Below, piece by piece: positions 6,353-12,973 of a stretch of DNA of 13,007 bases (positions are counted from its first letter, which is position 1; each line of letters starts with the position of its first letter). This stretch comes from UBA10210 sp964408425 (lineage in GTDB: Archaea; Micrarchaeota; Micrarchaeia; Norongarragalinales; Norongarragalinaceae). The DNA is taken from contig CAYOZI010000021.1 of NCBI GenBank assembly GCA_964408425.1, forward strand, positions 1-13,007. Reading direction: 5' to 3'. Both the position numbers and the translations under genes were made by a program. Below the pieces are notes generated by a model, which searched no databases, had not been told where the DNA came from, and saw only the letters and a program-made list of their open reading frames with translations.

Positions 6353-6360
6353 TTTTTAAA
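6353..6360 (-). promoter_or_regulatory. Possible TATA box of the zinc-ribbon membrane protein gene
   Basis: Read on the minus strand, TTTAAAAA is centred about 40 nt before the ATG at 6317. Transcription would start about 13 nt before the ATG. A GGAAGTGA element (6324-6331), resembling a Shine-Dalgarno, lies seven bases before the ATG. This suggests a start of transcription separate from purQ. Confidence 0.35.
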
Positions 6361-6376
6361 TCGATTGTCCTTGCCT

Positions 6377-7156
6377 TCAAATTAGTTTTTTCCTCGCGTA
6401 TTCAACCGCGTTTTGGAATACCTTCAAGCCTTCCCCTTTCTTCGCCTCTCCCCTTTCCCACCGCGGGTGGTTTGTCAAGAAAGAAAAGGCTTCAGGGTGG
6501 GGCATTAATGCGAAAACCCTTCCGCTTTCGTCGCTTATGCCCGCTATATCATCCAACGAACCGTTGGGATTACAAGGATATTCTGCTTTGGAGCTTTTCT
6601 TGAGCGGGTTCATGTAACGGAAGACAACCTGCTTGTTTCTCTTCAGAGCGTTGAGCGCTTCTTTTTCCGCGTAAAACTTTCCTTCCCCGTGGCGGACTGG
6701 CAAATAAATTTCGCTTATTCCCTTCGTCCAAATGCAATTGCTGCTTTTATCCTGCTTGAGCCAAACCCACCTGTCTTCGAACCGTCCGGAGTCGTTGAAA
6801 GTAAGCGTAACCGTCTGCTCGAATGACTTGGGGTTGGGGAGAAGACCGGCTTTGGCGAGAATCTGGAACCCGTTGCATATTCCTATGACTAGTTTTCCTT
6901 CGTCGACGAACTGCGTTACTTGTTCCCTCAACCGCCTTTTGAGCTTGTTTGCGAAAACCCTTCCGCTGGCAATGTCGTCTGCAAACGCAAAACCTCCGGG
7001 CAATGCGAGAATGTGGTAATTCTCCAGGCTTTCCTTCTGCAAAACCTCATTGAAGTGCACTCTCGACGCTTTAGACCCGGCTAACGCAAAAGCGTTTTGC
7101 AGTTCCAAATCGCAATTTATCCCGTAGCCGGTTAAAACCAGCGTTTTGACTTCCAA
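6377..7156 (-). CDS. purQ: FGAM synthase glutaminase subunit PurQ
   Basis: Class I glutamine amidotransferase that supplies ammonia to PurL in the fourth step of purine synthesis (FGAR to FGAM). The 259-residue product starts METVK-like (MEVKTLVLTG) and shows the N-terminal GYGINCD motif, PGGFAFADDIASGRVFANKL (53-72), the nucleophile elbow GICNGFQIL with Cys94, VRHGEGKFYA (154-163) and the MPHPEAF pair with His220 and Glu222, completing the Cys-His-Glu triad. The HPRW at 230-233 and the length mark the longer archaeal/bacterial PurQ form rather than the 225-residue Bacillus form. The start is a TTG lying inside the end of purL, 25 nt before its stop is finished; a GAGGAG lies upstream inside purL. 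Translational coupling with purL is likely. Confidence 0.92.
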   Translation of the reverse strand: MEVKTLVLTGYGINCDLELQNAFALAGSKASRVHFNEVLQKESLENYHILALPGGFAFADDIASGRVFANKLKRRLREQVTQFVDEGKLVIGICNGFQILAKAGLLPNPKSFEQTVTLTFNDSGRFEDRWVWLKQDKSSNCIWTKGISEIYLPVRHGEGKFYAEKEALNALKRNKQVVFRYMNPLKKSSKAEYPCNPNGSLDDIAGISDESGRVFALMPHPEAFSFLTNHPRWERGEAKKGEGLKVFQNAVEYARKKLI

Positions 7157-10100
7157 GCTTTGCTCAACTCCTCGGTTTTTTCCTCGACGATTTTCTTTCC
7201 CTCGATTCCCTTGATCGAGAGCTTCTTTCCTTTTACCATTCCTATCTTGGCAAACTTGACTACTGCGGAGAACAGGGTTTTTTCGAATTCGCCGGCGTTT
7301 TTCCTTTCCACGCTCGCTATGAACCGCCCTGCGCTTTCGCTGTACAAAACGATGTCGTCGCGGTTGGTTTCCGTAGAACGGGGTGCGGTTTGCAGGAATA
7401 TTTCAGCGCCCACGTCTCCCGCAATGCAGGATTCGGCCAAGGCTATTCCCATCCCCCCGTCCGAGCAATCGTGGCATGACGCGACCAGAGATTTGGAAAT
7501 CGATTTTGATAACGCGTTGTAGGTTTTCTTGTTTTCCAAAGCGTTTACGGAAGGCGCCTTTCCGCCCCCTACTTTCAATTCCTGCAGGTATTCGCTTTCG
7601 CCAAGCTCGTTTTTCGTTTCGCCGATTGCGTAAATGAAATCGCCTTCGTTCTTGAAGTCCATGGAAACGGTTTTTTCCACGTCGCTGGTTTTTCCGATTG
7701 CGGTAAAGAGAAGCGTGGGCAAAACGGATATTTTCCTTCCTCCGACGAACGCGTCGTTCTTCATGCTGTCCTTGCCGGAAATGCACGGCGTTCCGTAAGC
7801 GAGAGTCGTTTCATAAAGCGCCTTGCAGGCTTTCACCAGATCCCCCAGCTTTTCCTCGCCGTCGGGCGTTTGTCTCGATTGTACGGGGTCGGGCCAGCAG
7901 AAATTATCCAGCACCGCCATATATTCGAGCGAAGCGCCTGAAGCTATGGCGTTCCTGACCGCCTCGTCCAAAGCATTAGCCGCCATTATTCCCACATCGA
8001 TTTTAGAGTACTTGGGGCATAAGCCGTTTGAAATTACGATTCCTTCCGGTGAATCGTACAATGGTTTTATGACCGCGGAATCGCTGGGCCCGTCGTTGTT
8101 TTTGCCGACGAACGGCTTCAACACGCTCGTCCCCTGAACTTCGTGGTCGTAACGCCTGACGATTTCCTCTTTCGAACAGACGTTCGGCCTGGAAAGAATT
8201 TTCTTGAGCATGACGCCGAGGCTGGACGGTTTTTTGAATACGGGTTTGCCTTCATGCCGTTTTCTTTCCCTCGCTTTCAATTTCAATTGCGGGGGTTCGT
8301 GCAAAAACTTCAATTCCAAAAGCGCTGCTGTTTTCGAGTTGTGCAGAACGTGGATGAAACCGGTTCTCGTGAATTTTCCCAACGCCGTCGCCTCTACCTC
8401 GTGTTTTTTCGCGAGTTCCATTAACGCGGGCAAATGCTCCTGTGTTACTGCGAGGGTCATTCTTTCCTGGGATTCGCTGACGAAAACCTCCCAAGGCTGG
8501 AGCCCGGCGTATTTCAACGGCACTTTGTCCAAATGCAATTCCGCGCCTCCGCTTTGCAACGCCATTTCGCCTATGCTCGAGCTTAACCCGCCAGCCCCGT
8601 TGTCGGTAACGCTTTCTATCATTCCATGGTCTCGGGCTTCCATGAGGAAATCGAGGACTTTCTTTTGGGTGAACGGGTCTCCGATTTGCACTGCGCTCGT
8701 CGGCGAGTCTTCGCTCAAACCCAGCGATGAAAACGTTGCGCCATGAATCCCGTCCTTGCCCACTTTCCCGCCGACCATTACGATGGCGTTTTCGGGCTTG
8801 GCTTTCTTCTCATGCGAAGGCTTCCCCTTGACGTTGGCGGGCATTATCCCTCCGGTCCCGCAATAAACCAGCGGTTTTCCGGCGAAAGAATCGTCGAAAA
8901 CGATTGAACCATTAATAGTGGGAATGCCGCTTTTGTTGCCACCATCCTGGATTCCTTTCACTACCCCTTGCAAAACCCGTTTCGGATGAACTCGGGGATA
9001 AACGCCAGAGTAATCGGGAGACGCAAAACAAAAAACGTCCGTGTTGAATATGGGTCTTGCCCCCAACCCCGCGCCAAGCACGTCCCTGTTCACTCCCACG
9101 ATTCCGGTTACCGCGCCCCCGTAAGGATCGAGCGCGCAGGGCGAGTTGTGAGTTTCCACTTTTATTGCAAGATTCCAGCTTTTGTTGAACTTGATTATTC
9201 CCGCGTTGTCCTTGAAAACGGAGAGGAGGAAAGGACTGGCGATTTTTTCGGTGGATTTCTTGATGTAGGTTTTGAATAAGGAATTTATCTCCTCTTTCTT
9301 TCCGTTCGAGTCGGAATATTCGATCAGGGAATTGAAAATCTTGTGCTTGCAGTGTTCGCTCCACGTTTGCGCGATTGATTCAAGCTCTACATCCGTTATT
9401 TTTTCGTTCAACCCCGCTTCCTTCCTTTTTTTCAGGAAGCTCCTATCCCGAAATTGCTTTTGAATCGCCCTCATTTCCTCTGTATTCAGCGCCAGCAGAC
9501 GTTCTTTGCTGAGCTTTTCGAGGAAAGCGTCGTTCTTTCCCTCCAGTTCTATCTCCTGGACCGCAAAATCGCGGTGGGGTTCTGAAGAATAAGTTTTAGC
9601 CTTGAATCCTTGTTCGGCTTCGAAAGCCTGGAAGCTTTTGATTCCCCACTCTTCGATCAGCCCGTTCGCAAGGGTTTTCGAAGCGAATTCTTGAATGAGC
9701 TTTTCGTTAACGCTTCCGGTGAAGAGGTATTGCCTTGAATAGAATGCTTTTCCGTCGAAGGCTGGGAAAAAGTCTTTGATCGCCTGGGCTGTTGTTCTTC
9801 CCGCATTGTCCGTCACGCGGGGTTTGAAGCTTATTTCCAGCGCAAAGTCGAATTTCTTCCCCTCTTGCAGTGCTAGAGGCTCGTTTACGGAATACTCCTG
9901 CAGCAGGGGGTCGGCCAAAAGCTCTTTCGCTATCTTTTCGAGCCTGTAAAAATCGCGTATTCCGACTATCGTGTATACTTCTACAACTTCAAGGCTTTTC
10001 ACGGGATGACCGGCTTGTTTTGCGGAAGCCAAAACCCCGTCAGCGAAAGCGTCTTTCACGCTTTTCTTGAAACAAACCTCGATACGGCTGGCTTTCGTCT

Positions 10101-10158
10101 CAACAGGCGGCGTTGACGGGAAAGAAGAAGACTGAGCCGTCTGGTTGTAATAACCCAC
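7132..10158 (-). CDS. purL: FGAM synthase large subunit with fused PurS-like N-terminus (PurSL)
   Basis: Catalytic subunit of formylglycinamide ribonucleotide amidotransferase, acting with PurQ. It is 1008 residues, much longer than the 700-residue Bacillus-type PurL. Residues 24-96 (RIEVCFKKSV to LLADPLLQEYSVNEPL) resemble PurS, and 102-180 (ALEISFKPRVTDNAGRTTAQAI) look like a second such unit, so PurS is fused and no separate purS is needed. The synthase core has WSEHCKHKIF (266-275), VETHNSPCALDPYGGAVTG (334-352), VNRD, and DGGNKSGIPTINGSIVFD (405-422), plus SVTDNGAGGLSSSIGEMA later. The first 20 residues are low-complexity Ser/Thr/Pro/Gln. The GTG start is supported by AAGGTGGGG at 10165-10173, with six bases between. 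The end overlaps purQ by 25 nt in another frame. Together the two chains equal a single-chain FGAM synthase in length. Confidence 0.93.
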   Translation of the reverse strand: MGYYNQTAQSSSFPSTPPVETKASRIEVCFKKSVKDAFADGVLASAKQAGHPVKSLEVVEVYTIVGIRDFYRLEKIAKELLADPLLQEYSVNEPLALQEGKKFDFALEISFKPRVTDNAGRTTAQAIKDFFPAFDGKAFYSRQYLFTGSVNEKLIQEFASKTLANGLIEEWGIKSFQAFEAEQGFKAKTYSSEPHRDFAVQEIELEGKNDAFLEKLSKERLLALNTEEMRAIQKQFRDRSFLKKRKEAGLNEKITDVELESIAQTWSEHCKHKIFNSLIEYSDSNGKKEEINSLFKTYIKKSTEKIASPFLLSVFKDNAGIIKFNKSWNLAIKVETHNSPCALDPYGGAVTGIVGVNRDVLGAGLGARPIFNTDVFCFASPDYSGVYPRVHPKRVLQGVVKGIQDGGNKSGIPTINGSIVFDDSFAGKPLVYCGTGGIMPANVKGKPSHEKKAKPENAIVMVGGKVGKDGIHGATFSSLGLSEDSPTSAVQIGDPFTQKKVLDFLMEARDHGMIESVTDNGAGGLSSSIGEMALQSGGAELHLDKVPLKYAGLQPWEVFVSESQERMTLAVTQEHLPALMELAKKHEVEATALGKFTRTGFIHVLHNSKTAALLELKFLHEPPQLKLKARERKRHEGKPVFKKPSSLGVMLKKILSRPNVCSKEEIVRRYDHEVQGTSVLKPFVGKNNDGPSDSAVIKPLYDSPEGIVISNGLCPKYSKIDVGIMAANALDEAVRNAIASGASLEYMAVLDNFCWPDPVQSRQTPDGEEKLGDLVKACKALYETTLAYGTPCISGKDSMKNDAFVGGRKISVLPTLLFTAIGKTSDVEKTVSMDFKNEGDFIYAIGETKNELGESEYLQELKVGGGKAPSVNALENKKTYNALSKSISKSLVASCHDCSDGGMGIALAESCIAGDVGAEIFLQTAPRSTETNRDDIVLYSESAGRFIASVERKNAGEFEKTLFSAVVKFAKIGMVKGKKLSIKGIEGKKIVEEKTEELSKAWKSKRWF

Positions 10159-10164
10159 TCGCTA

Positions 10165-10173
10165 CCCCACCTT
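10165..10173 (-). promoter_or_regulatory. Shine-Dalgarno site of purL
   Basis: On the minus strand AAGGTGGGG lies six bases before GTG 10158. It supports this GTG as the start despite the unusual low-complexity N-terminus it implies. Confidence 0.6.
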
Positions 10174-10225
10174 TTTGGTTCCGGAAAAAACGCTGTTTTC
10201 AGGGAAACATTGTTACGGCGTGAAC

Positions 10226-10233
10226 TTTATTAA
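10226..10233 (-). promoter_or_regulatory. Possible TATA box of the purL-purQ operon
   Basis: On the minus strand TTAATAAA, within an A/T-rich patch, lies about 70 nt before the purL start. Transcription would start near 10203, giving a leader of about 45 nt that contains the Shine-Dalgarno site. It lies in the 151-nt divergent region between purL and the GTPase gene. Confidence 0.4.
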
Positions 10234-10260
10234 TTGTTTTCTCTAATGCCTTACAAACGA

Positions 10261-10268
10261 TTTTTTAC
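10261..10268 (+). promoter_or_regulatory. Possible TATA box of the GTPase-DUF2073 unit
   Basis: TTTTTTAC on the plus strand, about 46 nt before ATG 10310. It would start transcription near 10290, just before the GTGAT ribosome-site-like element at 10301-10305. Confidence 0.3.
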
Positions 10269-10309
10269 GTTCAACCCGCTTTGGAAAAACGCTTTGCTTT
10301 GTGATAAGA

Positions 10310-10930
10310 ATGCCTTGGAGAAAGTTTTTGCACTGGATTGCCGGAGTGTTCGGGCGGAGGAAGGAATTCAGCCTGGGGTTGTACGGCCCTCCGAATTCCG
10401 GAAAAACCACCCTTGCCAACCGCATTTCCGTCGATTGGACGGGAGAGCCGGTCGGAATAGTGAGCGAAATCCCGCACGAAACGCGGCAGGTCCAGAAAAA
10501 GGAGAAAATCCAGCTGAGCGTCAACGGGAAAAAACTGGTCATGAACCTTTTGGACATGCCGGGAATAGCCACCAAGGTGGATTACCGCGAGTTTCTGCCT
10601 TTCGGGATTGAAGTGAAGCAGGCGCAACAGCGCGCCAAGGAAGCGACGAAAGGCATAATCGAAGCAATAAAATGGCTGGAGAACGTGAACGTGGCGTTGG
10701 TCGTTTTGGATTCGACCGAAGACCCTTACACGCAAGTCAACCTGACGATAATCGGAAATCTGGAAGCGAGGAAAATCCCGATTCTCATCGTCGCGAACAA
10801 GGTTGACTCGAAAAAAGCAAAGCCGGATAGGGTCAAAAGCGCTTTTTCCCAGTACCAAGTAATCGAGGTTTCGGCTTTGAAGGGCGATAACATCCACAAG
10901 CTTTACAAGGCGATCGGGGACGTAGTCTGA
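10310..10930 (+). CDS. Era-like GTPase of a conserved archaeal trio
   Basis: A small P-loop GTPase of the Era/TrmE (MMR_HSR1) type, 206 residues from ATG 10310. Motifs: G1 GPPNSGKTT, G3 DMPG (normally DTPG), G4 NKVD and G5 SAL, all in order. Between G1 and G3 lie EPVGIVSEIPHETRQVQ, and between G3 and G4 RAKEATKGIIEAIKWL and DSTEDPYTQVNLTIIGNLEAR. These segments belong to an archaea-specific GTPase group. There is no KH domain as in true Era, so it is not an Era orthologue. A GTG at 10301 would add three residues; I prefer the ATG because GTGAT precedes it. It is followed 15 nt later by a DUF2073 gene and then a zinc-ribbon gene. I recall Pfam naming the partners OapB/ArvB and OapC/ArvC. The cellular role is unknown; a membrane or ribosome role is only a guess. 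Confidence 0.85.
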   Translation: MPWRKFLHWIAGVFGRRKEFSLGLYGPPNSGKTTLANRISVDWTGEPVGIVSEIPHETRQVQKKEKIQLSVNGKKLVMNLLDMPGIATKVDYREFLPFGIEVKQAQQRAKEATKGIIEAIKWLENVNVALVVLDSTEDPYTQVNLTIIGNLEARKIPILIVANKVDSKKAKPDRVKSAFSQYQVIEVSALKGDNIHKLYKAIGDVV

Positions 10931-10945
10931 AAAGGGGAAGGGAAA

Positions 10946-11293
10946 ATGGCTGTTCAAATCGAATTCGTTTCTTCGAAAACCCTGCGGCGGATGACCACCA
11001 AGCAGCGCTTGGACCTGGTTCTGCAGAGCGTGAAGAAAAACACTATTCTCGTTCTGGAAGAGCCGCTGACTATGGACGAAGAAAGGCAGTTGATACGCGA
11101 GACGATGAAGATAATTACGAAAAGCTTTCCGGGAATAGAAATTTCCTCCCTTTCCTCGGAAGAGCAGGACTTGCGGTCTTCCGTAATACGCTTGTTAGGC
11201 GGGAAGACGAGCGGGCTGACCGTCGTAGGACCGGCGAACCTCGTGAAGGAAATGAAGAAAGACCCGAACAAGCTGAGAGTCTTGACCAAGTGA
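10946..11293 (+). CDS. DUF2073 family protein (OapB/ArvB-like)
   Basis: A 115-residue archaeal protein of unknown function. It matches the pattern I know for DUF2073: an N-terminal strand IEFVSSKTL, a helix RMTTKQRLDLVLQSVKKN, the phrase TILVLEEPLTMDEERQLI, then a GIEISSLSSEE segment and a C-terminal GLTVVGPANLVKEMKKDP helix. No signal peptide, membrane segment or metal site is visible, so it should be cytosolic. It starts 15 nt after the GTPase stop with a purine-rich GGGGAAGGG leader, so the two are almost certainly one operon. The family is regularly found next to this GTPase, which suggests a partner or regulator, but no biochemical function can be read from the sequence. Confidence 0.8.
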   Translation: MAVQIEFVSSKTLRRMTTKQRLDLVLQSVKKNTILVLEEPLTMDEERQLIRETMKIITKSFPGIEISSLSSEEQDLRSSVIRLLGGKTSGLTVVGPANLVKEMKKDPNKLRVLTK

Positions 11294-11302
11294 GAGAATA
11301 GC

Positions 11303-11310
11303 TTTTTTTA
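11303..11310 (+). promoter_or_regulatory. T-rich TATA-like element before the zinc-ribbon gene
   Basis: TTTTTTTA lies 10 nt after the DUF2073 stop and is centred about 28 nt before ATG 11334. It fits both a terminator for the GTPase-DUF2073 transcript and a TATA box for a leaderless transcript of the next gene. No Shine-Dalgarno precedes that ATG. Confidence 0.4.
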
Positions 11311-11333
11311 CTTTTACCCCTATTGGTATAATC

Positions 11334-11663
11334 ATGCACAAGTGCGTACGCTGTTCGAAAGAGTATTCCAACACTTCCCCTGAATTGCTGAAAGGGTGCG
11401 AGTGCGGTTCGCGGGTGTTCGTTTTCCTCAAGCATCCCGGTTCGGGAGAGCAGGAGGAGGATTACTCGTGGCTGGAAAGCGAGTTTAAAGCCCTTTCCAA
11501 AACGCAAACGGTTTCGGTGGAGAAAGACGCGGCTGAAAACCTGAAGGTTTTGGAAAAAGGTTCTTACGAATTGGACGTTAAATCGCTGATGGGCGGAAAC
11601 CCGCTCGTAGTGAAATCGGAAAAGGGCATTTACTACATCCAAATGCCAGGTTCTAAAACGTGA
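11334..11663 (+). CDS. DUF2072-type zinc-ribbon protein (OapC/ArvC-like)
   Basis: A 109-residue protein with an N-terminal zinc ribbon: HKCVRCSKEY gives Cys4 and Cys7, and LKGCECGSRVFVFLK gives Cys22 and Cys24 (C-x-x-C then C-x-C). An acidic, charged middle follows (SGEQEEDYSWLESEF), then a C-terminal half with ENLKVLEKGSYELDVKSLM and a short beta-type end PLVVKSEKGIYYIQMPG. This layout matches the archaeal DUF2072 family found beside the Era-like GTPase and DUF2073. A 40-nt gap with a TATA-like element separates it from DUF2073, so it may have its own leaderless transcript. It ends 2 nt from the stop of the convergent Rossmann-like gene. Function unknown. Confidence 0.78.
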   Translation: MHKCVRCSKEYSNTSPELLKGCECGSRVFVFLKHPGSGEQEEDYSWLESEFKALSKTQTVSVEKDAAENLKVLEKGSYELDVKSLMGGNPLVVKSEKGIYYIQMPGSKT

Positions 11664-11665
11664 GT

Positions 11666-12076
11666 TCAGCGGTATTGCTTCCTGTATCCTTTGATGCGCT
11701 GTTTCTCGCTTTTCTTTTCGAACTTGTGCCCGCTCATATTCCTTACCGTTCGTTCTCCGAAAGCCCTAGCCCTTTCCAGATCTATTTCGTCCAAACGGTT
11801 TTTCAGGATTCCTTTTTTTCCGAGTGAAATCTGGTTGACGAGCTTGGCGTTCGAGAGTTTCGAAAGGGCTTTTTCGAAAGAGCCTGAAAACCAGCCTGAA
11901 ACGTGAAACAACGCGGTGCTTCCCTTGACGTTTTCGCTTGCTTTCTCGGCATCCAAAAAAACCAAATCGTGTCCTTCCGAATATTCCTGCGCGTATTCGA
12001 CGCTAGCTCCGGCGTCGGCAGCCCCCTCGCCGATTTTTCTTGCCACTTCCCCGCTTCCTACAACGAGAACCTTCAT
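11666..12076 (-). CDS. Rossmann-like protein with basic C-terminal tail, unrecognised
   Basis: I do not recognise this 136-residue protein. It opens with a nucleotide-binding-like beta-alpha unit, KVLVVGSGEVARKIGEGAADAG, containing GSGEVA in the manner of a dinucleotide-binding loop. HDLVFLDAEKA (36-46) looks like the next strand-helix unit. The middle has a FHVSGWFSGSFEKAL segment, and LERARAFGERTVRNM (100-114) leads to a very basic tail from about 117 (HKFEKKSEKQRIKGYRKQYR), which could bind RNA or DNA. It is too short for a full dehydrogenase or reductase. GAGGCG eight bases before the ATG may be the ribosome site. It lies downstream of the DUF2797 gene on the same strand, 75 nt away if that gene is read through its TAG. 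Confidence 0.7.
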   Translation of the reverse strand: MKVLVVGSGEVARKIGEGAADAGASVEYAQEYSEGHDLVFLDAEKASENVKGSTALFHVSGWFSGSFEKALSKLSNAKLVNQISLGKKGILKNRLDEIDLERARAFGERTVRNMSGHKFEKKSEKQRIKGYRKQYR

Positions 12077-12121
12077 TTTGCAAGCGCCTCTTTACCGTTT
12101 TTGATTATGCTGTATCTAACT

Positions 12122-12151
12122 GAAAGGGCGTTTTAAACGCTTTACCCTTTC
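12122..12151 (-). repeat. Inverted repeat around a TATA-like core between DUF2797 and the Rossmann-like gene
   Basis: Outer arms GAAAGG and CCTTTC enclose a second inverted repeat, GCGTTT-A-AAACGC (12128-12140). The centre, GTTTAAAA, resembles a TATA box for the Rossmann-like gene about 58 nt downstream. It begins directly after the TGA that ends the extended DUF2797 frame, so it could be an operator over a promoter or a hairpin at the end of the DUF2797 message. Confidence 0.35.
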
Positions 12152-12370
12152 TCAGCCGAACGAGGCGAGCGTGTTTTCCAAAACCATTCTTCCCAAAGCG
12201 GTTTTCGCCGGGTAGGTTTTGCAAACGCCGTTCTGCCTCAAAAACAACAGGCTTCCCTTCCATCCTTCTATTTTTCCAGCGAGACTTTCGGCAGCCAAAA
12301 GCCGTTCTTGGGGGATTGAGTAAAAAGAGCTTAAGTCGACGGGCGTTTCTTCCGCGAAATAAATCTTGAA
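12152..12370 (-). other. C-terminal continuation of the DUF2797 gene beyond an in-frame TAG
   Basis: After the TAG at 12371-12373 the same frame runs on for 72 sense codons to a TGA at 12152-12154. The translation starts FKIYFAEETPVDL and contains LAGKIEGWKGSLLFLRQNG, a pattern that fits the C-terminal beta unit of DUF2797 proteins (G-x-I-x-G-x-K-G followed by a hydrophobic strand). Adding it brings the protein to 257 residues, within the usual family size of about 250-270. No shift of frame is needed, so a single base change, or decoding of TAG, explains the interruption. There is no start codon with a ribosome site to suggest a separate gene. Confidence 0.75.
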
Positions 12371-12925
12371 CTACCCCAGCCGGGCTTTTTTCATAGCTTG
12401 ATGCAAAACCCTTTCGTCCGGCTTTTGCGAAAGCCACTCGATTTTCTGCGCGTCGCGAAACCTGTCTGCATAGCCTATGGCCTTCAGCGATGTTTCCGCC
12501 TCCCTAGCCTTCATTCCGTTGAAGCCCTTGAATATCTTCACTCCGAAATCCGCTCCCTGTTCCACCAGCCGTTTTTCAAAGCGCGTTTCAAGGGAAACGC
12601 CGACTTTCACGTTCTCCCCGAACAACGCGAGATAAACGCAGTGCTCCCGCTCGAAACAGTTTTTCTTTATTCCCTCCTCGCCCTGGATGCATTTCTTCCC
12701 GTCGCACCGCATGCATATCCCGAAAGCGTTTTTGAACTGGCATTCGGGGCATTCGTTGCCGTAAATTAGCTTGGCCTTGCAGGTGGTGCAGTAGCTTTCC
12801 TCGCTCAAGGCGAAGGAAACGCTTTCGCCTTTTTTCAGTTGGACTAGCTCTTCCCCATCCGAGTCTTGAATTGTGAAAAAAGGATGCAGCGAATCTGAGT
12901 ATGCAAAACGGGTGAAAAGCTTCAT
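12371..12925 (-). CDS. DUF2797 zinc-finger protein, stopped by TAG at codon 185
   Basis: A protein of the DUF2797 family, 184 residues up to an in-frame TAG. The N-terminal third is a small beta domain. A cysteine-rich part follows, with Cys46, 49, 59, 62, 71, 74, 79, 90 and 96 (YCTTCK, ECPEC, CMRCDGKKC, NCFEREHC), which can hold two zinc ions. Then comes HCVYLALFGENVKVGVSL and TRFEKRLVEQGAD (96-126), the family hallmark, which resembles the GIY-YIG/T5orf172 core (VYL...G...KVGVS...R); a nuclease role is only an inference. A helical part follows (AREAETSLKAIGYADRFRD). The frame continues past the TAG as described for 12152-12370. The ATG has no Shine-Dalgarno. The function of the family is unknown. 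Confidence 0.8.
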   Translation of the reverse strand: MKLFTRFAYSDSLHPFFTIQDSDGEELVQLKKGESVSFALSEESYCTTCKAKLIYGNECPECQFKNAFGICMRCDGKKCIQGEEGIKKNCFEREHCVYLALFGENVKVGVSLETRFEKRLVEQGADFGVKIFKGFNGMKAREAETSLKAIGYADRFRDAQKIEWLSQKPDERVLHQAMKKARLG

Positions 12926-12955
12926 TTGAATTACAAGAAGAACGCTGGGAGGTTT

Positions 12956-12973
12956 TGCTTAAAAGGTTAAGCA
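12956..12973. repeat. Perfect 7-bp inverted repeat upstream of the DUF2797 gene
   Basis: TGCTTAA and TTAAGCA separated by AAGG. On the minus strand it includes CTTTTAAG, a possible TATA box about 37 nt before the DUF2797 ATG, so it may be an operator over that promoter. It could equally be a small hairpin ending a gene that lies beyond the right edge. Nothing else can be supported in 12974-13007. Confidence 0.4.

Noticed and set aside
7132..7165. Programmed frameshift joining PurL and PurQ
   Set aside because: No X-XXY-YYZ slippery site is visible in the overlap, and PurQ has a plausible start with a family-like N-terminus.
12105..12437. 110-codon minus-strand frame over the DUF2797 end
   Set aside because: The in-frame continuation past the TAG explains this stretch better and carries a family-like C-terminus; this frame is highly basic and has no recognisable pattern.
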